Part shown: positions 1 to 5,942 of the stretch, piece after piece
Layout of the letters: every line of letters starts with the position of its first letter
How positions within the stretch are numbered: position 1 is the stretch's first letter
From: Anaerolineae bacterium
Lineage (GTDB): Bacteria > Chloroflexota > Anaerolineae > Anaerolineales > Villigracilaceae
Reading direction: 5' to 3'
DNA: 7,277 bases
NCBI GenBank assembly: GCA_003141915.1
Contig: PLNY01000440.1
Span: 1-7,277, forward strand
Position numbers and translations under genes: made by a program
The notes under the pieces: model-generated
The model's database searches: none
Seen by the model: the letters and a program-made list of their open reading frames with translations, nothing else
Told to the model about the DNA's origin: nothing

Positions 1-940
1 TTTCAGCGAAGAGCGCGGGCTGGCCGCCCGTATGCCAGAACAAAACGGTTTCATCTTTCTTGAAGAATCCTTTGCGGATCAAATCAATCAGACTGGCCGC
101 GGCGCGTCCCGTATAAACCGGGTCAAGCAACAAGCCTTCGGCGCTCGCGAACAAGCGGATGGCTTCGCGTTCTGCATCCGTCAACACGCCGTAACCGGCT
201 TTGCAATATTGATCGGTCGCAAGCACATCCTCCGGCGTGAAATTGATTCGCCTGCCCAATCGTTCAGACGCGTCCGAAGCCAACGCGGAAACATGTGCCT
301 TCAACCATTCTTCTGATTCATCAATGCTGATTCCCAACACTTGCCCTTTATACCCGAATATTCGTTGACCCAACACCAATCCCGCGTGTGTTCCGCCTGA
401 TGATGTTCCAAATACCATCCAATCGGCATGAATATTTTGCTTCATGAATTCTTCCACCGCAAAGGTATAACCCATTGCGCCTGTCGCGCTTGATCCGCCA
501 TATGGAACAAGATATGGCTGCTTTCCATCTGCGACAGCTTGATCGAATGTTTCCCGCAACACGCGATCACGATCCGCGCGGTCAGGGACATTAACAATCT
601 TCGCACCAAACAATTTATCCATCAGTAAATTTGCCGACGGTTGAGCCGGTAATTCACCGGTCAATACCAATACACATTCAAAACCAAACTTCGCCGCGGC
701 GGCTGCAGTTTGACGACAGTGGTTCGACTGAATCGCACCAGCGGAGATCATCATCTTTGCTCCTTGTTCCTGCGCCTCAGCAACAAGGAATTCCAGTTTG
801 CGCGTCTTGTTGCCGCCGAAAGCGAGGCCAGTTTGGTCGTCGCGCTTGACGAAAATCCGCGGCCCGCCCAACGTCGCGGAAAGACGCGGCAGTTCTTCAA
901 TCGGCGTCGGTAAATGGGCAAATCTCAATCTTGGAATCAT
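1..940 (-). CDS. D-cysteine desulfhydrase / ACC deaminase-family PLP enzyme (3' end cut by window edge)
   Basis: Pyridoxal-phosphate enzyme of the tryptophan-synthase-beta fold that probably breaks D-cysteine or a related D-amino acid into pyruvate, ammonia and sulfide in the cytoplasm. The frame is open from ATG at 940 to base 1 (313 codons); relatives are about 325-340 residues, so only a short C-terminal tail is missing. Visible motifs: GGNKTRK at 42-48 with K45 as the Schiff-base lysine, IQSNH at 70-74 with S72 matching the catalytic serine of ACC deaminase, the phosphate-contact region GTSSGGT at 178-184, and DPVYTG at 273-278. ACC deaminases carry Glu and Leu at two substrate-specifying sites; here they are T277 (after Y276) and T304 (HTGG). 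Thr/Ser at these sites is the D-cysteine desulfhydrase pattern. The start is fixed by AAGGAG five bases upstream. It lies 19 bases after the second FemAB gene, so it is probably cotranscribed. The true substrate could be another D-amino acid. Confidence 0.9.
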   Translation of the reverse strand, partial: MIPRLRFAHLPTPIEELPRLSATLGGPRIFVKRDDQTGLAFGGNKTRKLEFLVAEAQEQGAKMMISAGAIQSNHCRQTAAAAAKFGFECVLVLTGELPAQPSANLLMDKLFGAKIVNVPDRADRDRVLRETFDQAVADGKQPYLVPYGGSSATGAMGYTFAVEEFMKQNIHADWMVFGTSSGGTHAGLVLGQRIFGYKGQVLGISIDESEEWLKAHVSALASDASERLGRRINFTPEDVLATDQYCKAGYGVLTDAEREAIRLFASAEGLLLDPVYTGRAAASLIDLIRKGFFKKDETVLFWHTGGQPALFAE

Positions 941-945
941 AATGT

Positions 946-951
946 CTCCTT
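946..951 (-). promoter_or_regulatory. Shine-Dalgarno site of the D-cysteine desulfhydrase-like gene
   Basis: On the minus strand AAGGAG lies five bases before the ATG at 940, inside the 19-base gap after the upstream FemAB stop. It is the strongest ribosome binding site in the window and supports that start codon. Confidence 0.8.
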
Positions 952-959
952 CTTCGTGA

Positions 960-2105
960 TCAAGCTCCTCCGACAAAATCTTTTGTCTTTTGTTTCCCGT
1001 GCGAACGCATCATGTCAAGAACGCGCGGGATGATTTCTGAATATATCTTATACCAAAACGGATTGGGCGCGTAATCCCACGCACCGAGCGTGCGAACTAC
1101 TTGCCCGCCCAAGCCTTCCTTGAAGCGGAACACGCCCCACATCGAATCGCTTTCGTTAAATTCATCCGGCGCGCCCCAAAGATCATAAACGGAACAACCG
1201 CGAACTTTTGCGCGTTTCATCGCCTCCCATTGCAAAAGATAATTCGGCATCTTTTCACGATGCGTTTCACGCGACATGCCGTATACATAATAAGCACGTC
1301 CCGAAAAATAAAAGACGAAGATTGCAGCAACCACTTCCCCATTGACCTCAGCAGTCAAAGGTTCTGCGTTCGGTTCAATCGATTGCATAAACGTTTGCCA
1401 AACGGTTTGATAATAGCCTTCGTCGCGAATCACAAAGCCATCGCGCACCGATGTTTCCGCGTACATCGTATAAAGCATCGGCAGGTCAGCTTGCGTTCCA
1501 ATGCGAACGGTCACGCCCTTCTTTTCGGCGAGCCGAATGTTATAGCGCGTCTTCTGTTTCATGCGCGCCAGCATTTCATCTTCGGACGCAGACAAATCAA
1601 TCAGCACTGTATTCTTGAATTGAATTTGATCTGAAGAGAATCGCCAGCCTCTCCGCTTCAACTCAGACATCACAACCTGCCCGCCGTTATCTTCGCGTTC
1701 ATCTTCACTGGCAGGGACTCCCGTTCCCAGCAAGACATCAGGATCAATCTTCAAAAAGATCGCGCCTTCTTTTTTCGCGAAGGATTGCAGATCATTCAAG
1801 ACGCGACTGCGAAGTGATTCATCATTCCAATTCAACAACGGACCTTTGGGCGCATAAAGAACATTCGCTTGAAATAATCCGCGAAACGAGATTGTTCGTT
1901 TCAAGACAAGACACGCGGCGTTGATGTCTGACCGGTCTAACAAGTCCAATTGGTCAGACGTGTAGGACCTGTAAGACCTATCAGACCAAATGACATAGAT
2001 CGGCTTCCATCCGTATTTTGATTTGACTTGCGCCCATTCATAGGTCTGAAGAAAATGCGAGTTGGGTAATGATGCAATCAATTGATTCCAAACTGATATT
2101 TGCAT
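960..2105 (-). CDS. FemAB-family aminoacyltransferase, copy 1 (carries a 9-nt repeat insertion)
   Basis: Family of cytoplasmic enzymes with twin GNAT-like domains that transfer an amino acid from aminoacyl-tRNA, classically to lipid II in peptidoglycan bridge synthesis. The 381 residues contain YAPKGP (84-89), AIFLKIDPD (115-123), GWxxSxxQIQ (153-162), MKQKTRYNIRLAEKKGV (182-198), YYVYGMS (272-278), MPNYLLQWEAM (286-296), YDLWGAPDE (307-315) and the FRFKEGLGG stretch (326-334). There is no obvious coiled-coil arm, so it resembles FemX-type rather than FemA/B enzymes. A further in-frame ATG at 2135 would lie inside the upstream gene. I chose 2105 because its ATG overlaps the upstream TAA by one base (TAATG), has GAGGG six bases ahead, and matches the start of copy 2. 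Residues 40-60 are encoded by a 9-nt tandem repeat absent from copy 2. The acceptor and the amino acid cannot be read from sequence. Confidence 0.9.
   Translation of the reverse strand: MQISVWNQLIASLPNSHFLQTYEWAQVKSKYGWKPIYVIWSDRSYRSYTSDQLDLLDRSDINAACLVLKRTISFRGLFQANVLYAPKGPLLNWNDESLRSRVLNDLQSFAKKEGAIFLKIDPDVLLGTGVPASEDEREDNGGQVVMSELKRRGWRFSSDQIQFKNTVLIDLSASEDEMLARMKQKTRYNIRLAEKKGVTVRIGTQADLPMLYTMYAETSVRDGFVIRDEGYYQTVWQTFMQSIEPNAEPLTAEVNGEVVAAIFVFYFSGRAYYVYGMSRETHREKMPNYLLQWEAMKRAKVRGCSVYDLWGAPDEFNESDSMWGVFRFKEGLGGQVVRTLGAWDYAPNPFWYKIYSEIIPRVLDMMRSHGKQKTKDFVGGA
1926..1988 (-). repeat. Degenerate 9-nt tandem repeat, seven units, in frame inside FemAB copy 1
   Basis: Seven consecutive 9-base units run without a break. 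The minus-strand consensus is close to AGGTCTGAC, and individual units are near-palindromic (GGTC-N-GACC). A perfect 8-base inverted pair lies inside it: GTCTGACC at 1926-1933 and GGTCAGAC at 1952-1959. Because 9 is a multiple of 3 the frame is kept, and each unit encodes one tripeptide, mostly x-S-D, x-S-Y or x-L-D, covering residues 40-60. Copy 2 lacks it: the distance between the GW-x(4)-VI motif and the Y-x-PK motif is 24 residues shorter there. Confidence 0.85.
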
Positions 2106-3097
2106 TATCCACCCTCGCGTCCAGCCAAACGCCAAAGATAAAGTCTATAAAGCAATGGGTTATATATTTTATCTATAGCTTGCGCGGCGCGCCTGAGTTC
2201 GCCGCCGAAGCCGCGCTTGAAACGATAGACTCCCCACAAGCCATCATTACGATTCTCAAATTGGGCTTCGAGAGTCGCTTCATCTTCGTCAGGCACGCCC
2301 CACAGATCATATTCTTCCGCACCTTTAGCGCGCGCCCAGCGCATCGCTTCCCATTGCAATAGATAAGTCGGCATGCGATTGCGTTCTTCATCGTTCGACG
2401 CGCCATAGACATACCAGCCGCGCTTTCCACGCGCAAAAACCATCAATGCCGCAAGCGGCTTATTCTCAAATTCAGCGACGAGCAACTCACACATCCCAGT
2501 TGGATGAAATAATTCATAAGCGCGGCGATAATATTCGAGCGAATGCACACCAAATCCATCGCGTCCGCCAGTGATCTGAATCATTTTATGAAAACCATCA
2601 ATATCATCCCAAACGCGTACAGTCACACCTTTCTTTTCGGCGAGACGAATGTTATAACGGCATTTCTGTTTCATGCGCGCAAGGATGTCTTCTTCGCTAC
2701 CGCGAATGTCAACAATGATGGTGCGAGGCGGCTGGATATTTTGTTTTGAAAGGATGAAGGATGAAGGATGAAAGATGAATTCGTTTTCCCAAGCATCGGG
2801 TTCGATCTTCAAAAAGATGGCGCGATGCTTTTTGCAAGCATCATCTACTTCTTTCCAAAATGAATCGCTGATCGCTGACGGCTGAACGCTGAACGCTAAC
2901 TTCGGAATATAAGCTATCGTAAAACCCAAAGGCAATTTGCGAAACAAAATTTGCGCGCCGAATTTTTTGTTAATCACACGAACAGCTTCCCATCCAAACG
3001 CAGACTTCAATTCACCCCATTCGCCGGTCTGCAAGACGTGCGCGTTGGGATAGCTTTGTAAAAATTTATTCCAATCAGAGAGAGAAACTTCAGGCAT
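2105..3097 (-). CDS. FemAB-family aminoacyltransferase, copy 2 (diverged tandem paralog)
   Basis: Second FemAB-family protein, 330 residues, clearly paralogous to the next gene: shared LQTxEW (22-27), AIFLKIEPD (93-101), MKQKCRYNIRLAEKKGV (142-158), WYVYGAS (228-234), MPTYLLQWEAM (242-252), YDLWGVPDE (263-271) and YRFKRGFGG (291-299). DNA identity is also visibly high around the RYNIRLAEKKG block. The frame can extend to an ATG at 3193, but that overlaps the dehydratase gene by 65 bases and adds a basic stretch with no counterpart in copy 1. ATG at 3097 aligns with the start of copy 1 and leaves a 31-base gap; its ribosome site is weak. Compared with copy 1 it lacks the P-K-G-P-L segment and the GWxxSxxQIQ segment, both replaced by sequence from heptanucleotide repeats, and it has about 9 extra residues at 274-283. 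The second GNAT half looks intact. It may be active with altered acceptor recognition, or be a degenerating partner of copy 1. Confidence 0.85.
   Translation of the reverse strand: MPEVSLSDWNKFLQSYPNAHVLQTGEWGELKSAFGWEAVRVINKKFGAQILFRKLPLGFTIAYIPKLAFSVQPSAISDSFWKEVDDACKKHRAIFLKIEPDAWENEFIFHPSSFILSKQNIQPPRTIIVDIRGSEEDILARMKQKCRYNIRLAEKKGVTVRVWDDIDGFHKMIQITGGRDGFGVHSLEYYRRAYELFHPTGMCELLVAEFENKPLAALMVFARGKRGWYVYGASNDEERNRMPTYLLQWEAMRWARAKGAEEYDLWGVPDEDEATLEAQFENRNDGLWGVYRFKRGFGGELRRAAQAIDKIYNPLLYRLYLWRLAGREGG
2112..2116 (-). promoter_or_regulatory. Shine-Dalgarno site and TAATG coupling junction for FemAB copy 1
   Basis: GAGGG on the minus strand lies six bases ahead of the ATG at 2105 and within the last codons of copy 2. 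Stop and start share one base (TAATG), the usual arrangement for translational coupling. This decides the start of copy 1 in favour of 2105 over 2135. Confidence 0.65.
2250..2277 (-). repeat. Imperfect hairpin (11-base arms, 6-base loop) inside FemAB copy 2
   Basis: Arms at 2250-2260 and 2267-2277 pair over 11 positions with one mismatch and one G-U wobble. It encodes residues 274-283, which coincide with the extra residues of copy 2 between PDE and the WGVYRFK motif; copy 1 goes directly through a shorter linker there. It may be a small in-frame palindromic insertion, or simply a variable loop with chance pairing. Confidence 0.4.
2751..2778 (-). repeat. Heptanucleotide tandem repeat TTCATCC-type, four units, inside FemAB copy 2
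   Basis: On the plus strand there are three exact AGGATGA units followed by one AAGATGA unit. On the coding strand they read as TTCATCC-like repeats and produce the peptide FHPSSFIL (109-116). This peptide lies where copy 1 carries its GWxxSxxQIQ segment, and the linker from the KI-D/E-PD motif to the QIQ/NIQ region is about 18 residues shorter in copy 2. Confidence 0.85.
2868..2895 (-). repeat. Heptanucleotide tandem repeat CTGAACG-type, four units, inside FemAB copy 2
   Basis: Plus-strand units are CTGATCG, CTGACGG, CTGAACG and CTGAACG, flanked by degenerate partial units (TGAATCG at 2861-2867 and CTAAC at 2896-2900). The coding strand gives the AFSVQPSAISDS stretch (68-79), which replaces the conserved G-P-L-L region that follows Y-x-PK in copy 1. 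Total length of this linker is almost unchanged (26 versus 27 residues). Confidence 0.8.
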
Positions 3098-3128
3098 GGT
3101 CTCGATATGCTTCGCTACTCGACCAGCG

Positions 3129-5012
3129 TTATACCACTGATGTAATTTCCGGCGAAGGCGTTTCGCGGATATTCGCGCCCGGGACAACTTCATCGAGCAG
3201 GGAAATGATCTCGTCGGCGCGGCCGCTTGATGTTAAAGAAAGGAGGCGCTGCAGAGCCGTCTGCAACTGACCATTTAGCATAACATCTTCATGTTCAGAG
3301 CGGAAGATATCGGGATGCGCGGTCTTGTCATAAGTCTTCTCCGGCTCCCAAAGTTCCTCGCGCAATTTCTCGCCGGGACGAATTCCGGTGAATTCAATTT
3401 CGATATCGCGACCCGGCTCAAGTCCCGATAGACGAATCAAATCTTCAGCCAGATCAAGGATGCGAACCTGTTGTCCCATATCGAGCAGAAAGGCTTCGCC
3501 GCCCTGACCCATCGAAGCCGCCTGCAAGACAAGATGAACGGCTTCAGGAATGGTCATGAAGTAACGCTCCATATCGGGATGCGTGACCTGGACCGGTCCG
3601 CCGTTGGCGATCTGCCGCTTGAAAATTGGAATGACGCTGCCGCGGCTTCCCAAAACATTTCCAAAGCGGACAACGGAATAGGCGCGCCTGGTGCGATGGG
3701 CCGCATCGAGCACGATCATCTCCGCCAATCGCTTGGTGGCGCCATACACATTGGCGGGACGCACCGCTTTATCGGTTGAGATCAGAACCAATCGTTCGAC
3801 ATTATTTTCAGTTGCTGCTTCGACCACATTGCGCGTGCCGATGACATTATTCAGAATCGCTTCTTCCACATTGGCTTGCATCAGCGGCACATGCTTGTGC
3901 GCGGCGGCATGAAATATCACTTGAACATTTTTAAAAACAGAACGCAAACGTTCGGCATCTTTGACATCTGCAATGATCGGCGTCAGGCTCAAAGTTGGAT
4001 AATCTTCCTTCAACTCAATCAATGTTCCGAAGATGCTGTTCTCGCCATGACCAAGGATAATCAATTCACTTGGATTCCAGCGCGCGATTTGACGCGAAAG
4101 TTCGCGTCCAATCGAACCGCCCGCGCCGGTAACGAGCACGCGTTTTCCGCTCAACACATCACCGATCATTTCTTCGTGAATGCGACGCGGCTCGCGTCGA
4201 AGCAAGTCGGTGATGTCCACCTCGCGCAAACGGCTCACGCTGACCTTGCCGCCGATCAATTCGTAGATGCCGGGCATGGTGCGCGACGGAATCCCTTTGA
4301 GGCGACAGGCATCATTGACGAGACGCACCACGCGTCCGGGCGCGGAAGGAATCGCGAAGATGACTTCGTCGACGTGTTGGCTATCCAGCACATCCGCAAT
4401 ATCGTTCACGAATCCGATCACCGGCACGCCGTAAATTTCCTGACGCTGTTTTACGCGGTCATCGTCGAGGAAACCAACGGGCGTCAAATTAAGGAACGAT
4501 GATTTTTGAAGTTCACGCACCACCAGCGCGCCTGCATCACCTGCGCCGATGATCAGCGCGCGGCGCGTCTTGCCATTGCGCGGCGCAGTGGATTGTTCCG
4601 CCAAAATGCGAAGCGTAAAACGCGAGCCGCCGATCAAAACCAGCGACAACAACCAATCAATGCCGAGCGCTGAACGCGGCATCCCCGGATAAACACGCCC
4701 AGTTGAAAGTAATAGCAACATCACGCCCGAGGTCAACACAGACGCAGTTGTCACCGCGGCAGTGATGAGCCGCAATTCATTGGTGCTGGCATAAACCCAA
4801 ATACGGCGATACAAACCAAAAAAGAAATAGGTCGGGGTTTTGATCAACAATGCGATACCGCACATGACAAGCATGGCCGGAAAGTAAAACGGCAACTGCG
4901 CCACATCAAGCCGCAACGCAAAACTTCCCATCACCGAAACGATGATGAGAATCAAATCGCCGATCAGTACATAGCGATTGCGAAGATGAGGGTGAAGTTT
5001 TATCGCATCCAA
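3129..5012 (-). CDS. Membrane nucleotide-sugar 4,6-dehydratase (CapD/WbpM/PglF-type)
   Basis: Polysaccharide biosynthesis enzyme that probably converts a UDP-N-acetylhexosamine to its 4-keto-6-deoxy derivative, the first step to rare deoxyamino sugars. The 627 residues match the large membrane class: four hydrophobic segments at about 14-34, 44-68, 83-103 and 116-132, a first Rossmann domain with GAGDAG at 156-161, and a catalytic SDR domain with TGAGGSIG at 295-302, FHAAAHKHVP at 367-376, STDKAVRP at 412-419, and Y423/K427 forming YxxxK. Then come RFGNVLGSRGSV (449-460) and MERYFMTIPEA (481-491). Many large homologs have Met in place of the catalytic Tyr; here Tyr is present. The start is TTG at 5012, overlapping the epimerase gene by 13 bases, with only a weak ribosome site; the ATG at 5008 is out of frame. 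It is cotranscribed with the epimerase. The exact sugar and whether it also epimerises C5 are undetermined. Confidence 0.9.
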   Translation of the reverse strand: MDAIKLHPHLRNRYVLIGDLILIIVSVMGSFALRLDVAQLPFYFPAMLVMCGIALLIKTPTYFFFGLYRRIWVYASTNELRLITAAVTTASVLTSGVMLLLLSTGRVYPGMPRSALGIDWLLSLVLIGGSRFTLRILAEQSTAPRNGKTRRALIIGAGDAGALVVRELQKSSFLNLTPVGFLDDDRVKQRQEIYGVPVIGFVNDIADVLDSQHVDEVIFAIPSAPGRVVRLVNDACRLKGIPSRTMPGIYELIGGKVSVSRLREVDITDLLRREPRRIHEEMIGDVLSGKRVLVTGAGGSIGRELSRQIARWNPSELIILGHGENSIFGTLIELKEDYPTLSLTPIIADVKDAERLRSVFKNVQVIFHAAAHKHVPLMQANVEEAILNNVIGTRNVVEAATENNVERLVLISTDKAVRPANVYGATKRLAEMIVLDAAHRTRRAYSVVRFGNVLGSRGSVIPIFKRQIANGGPVQVTHPDMERYFMTIPEAVHLVLQAASMGQGGEAFLLDMGQQVRILDLAEDLIRLSGLEPGRDIEIEFTGIRPGEKLREELWEPEKTYDKTAHPDIFRSEHEDVMLNGQLQTALQRLLSLTSSGRADEIISLLDEVVPGANIRETPSPEITSVV

Positions 5013-5941
5013 TCTGCAGTTTCTTTCAAACCATCCGTCAATAAAGTCTGTGCTTTGAAGCCAATTGATTTCTCGGTATACGCAGGACTTCCAAGTGATT
5101 TATCAATATCGCCCGCGCGCGGCGGCGCAAAGATGGGCTTGGGTGAATTCGGAAAAAGTTTATAAAGCGCATCCAGCAAATCGAGAATGCGCGTACTCTC
5201 GCCGGTACAAACGTTAAAGATTTTTCCAGCCGCAGAGGGATGTTCCGATGCAATCAAATTGGCGCGCGCCACATCGCCGACAAAAATCAAATCGCGCGTC
5301 TGCCCGCCATCGCCAAACACTGTGACCGGCTGTCCATCGCGCAGGCGGCGAATAAAGATCGGAACCGCCGCGGCATACATCGAGTCCGGGCGTTGGTGCG
5401 GGCCGTACACATTGAAATAACGCAAGGCTACAACTTCCAATCCAAATGAAGCAGTATAAAGTTCGGCAAACATTTCATCCACGCGCTTTGAAACCGCATA
5501 CGGCGAAAAGGGCTTCAACGGCGTATCTTCGTTCAAAGGCAACGCATCCGAATCGCCATACACTGCCGCGCTCGACGCAATCACTGCGCGGCGCACACCG
5601 GCTTTACGTGCGGCTTCAAACAAAATCGAAGTGCCTGTGATGTTGACATCGAAACAATTCTGCGGTTTCTCCATCGATTCGGGAACGGAAACAAACGCGG
5701 CTTCGTGAAAGACGACTTCAATGCCTCGCACTGCATCCGCAACGACGTTCGCATCACACACGTCTCCTTCCACGACTTCAAAGCGGCTGCCGTTTTTTGA
5801 GCTACTCAACCCCTCAAGGTTTTCGCGCTTGCCGCTTGAAAAGTTATCGAGCACGCGTACCGCCGCGCCCTGCTCGAGCAAAGCGCGGACAATATGCGAT
5901 CCGATAAACCCGGCTCCACCGGTAACGAGATATTGCTTCAA
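5000..5941 (-). CDS. NAD-dependent UDP-hexose 4-epimerase-like SDR (GalE/WbpP family)
   Basis: Soluble extended short-chain dehydrogenase, probably inverting C4 of UDP-glucose or UDP-N-acetylglucosamine to supply galacto-configured donors. The 313 residues begin directly with the first strand of the Rossmann fold: TGGAGFIGSH at 7-16, D32 at the end of beta-2 as the likely adenosine-ribose ligand, GDVCD at 59-63, SSAAVYG at 123-129 with S124 as catalytic serine, Y148-x3-K152 (SPYAVSK), RYFNVYGP at 174-181 and a DGGQTRDLIFVGDVA region at 211-225. All catalytic residues are present and the length is normal. The start is TTG at 5941, two bases after the stop of the sugar transferase gene, with AAGGG-type purines about eight bases upstream; no ATG fits better since the fold starts at residue 3. 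Substrate (UDP-Glc or UDP-GlcNAc) cannot be fixed by eye; a UDP-GlcNAc epimerase would fit the neighbouring dehydratase. Confidence 0.9.
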   Translation of the reverse strand: MKQYLVTGGAGFIGSHIVRALLEQGAAVRVLDNFSSGKRENLEGLSSSKNGSRFEVVEGDVCDANVVADAVRGIEVVFHEAAFVSVPESMEKPQNCFDVNITGTSILFEAARKAGVRRAVIASSAAVYGDSDALPLNEDTPLKPFSPYAVSKRVDEMFAELYTASFGLEVVALRYFNVYGPHQRPDSMYAAAVPIFIRRLRDGQPVTVFGDGGQTRDLIFVGDVARANLIASEHPSAAGKIFNVCTGESTRILDLLDALYKLFPNSPKPIFAPPRAGDIDKSLGSPAYTEKSIGFKAQTLLTDGLKETADWMR

Positions 5942-5942
5942 A

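Noticed and set aside
1..940. ACC deaminase annotation for the PLP enzyme
   Set aside because: The two positions that are Glu and Leu in true ACC deaminases are Thr here, and the serine region reads IQSNH rather than the IQSNQ of ACC deaminase.
1101..1634. 177-codon plus-strand open frame
   Set aside because: Antisense to the conserved second half of FemAB copy 1; no recognisable protein features, so a shadow of the coding strand.
1668..1727. Possible further insertion (acidic linker, residues about 127-146) in FemAB copy 1
   Set aside because: It contains a weak 12-nt similarity only, and from memory such G-x-G-x-P acidic linkers are normal in this family; copy 2 appears to be the one that lost it.
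1926..1988. CRISPR-like array
   Set aside because: Units are 9 bases, contiguous and degenerate, with no spacers, and they are translated within a gene.
2106..2135. N-terminal extension of FemAB copy 1 to the ATG at 2135
   Set aside because: It would overlap copy 2 by 31 bases. The ATG at 2105 has a ribosome site, a TAATG junction and an N-terminus matching the paralog.
3098..3193. 32-residue basic extension of FemAB copy 2 to the ATG at 3193
   Set aside because: It would overlap the end of the dehydratase gene by 65 bases, has no counterpart in copy 1 and lacks a convincing ribosome site. The weak site at 3097 leaves some doubt.
3876..4502. 208-codon plus-strand open frame
   Set aside because: Lies fully antisense to the dehydratase, whose motifs are intact. 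The peptide shows no recognisable domain and there is no other plus-strand gene in the window.
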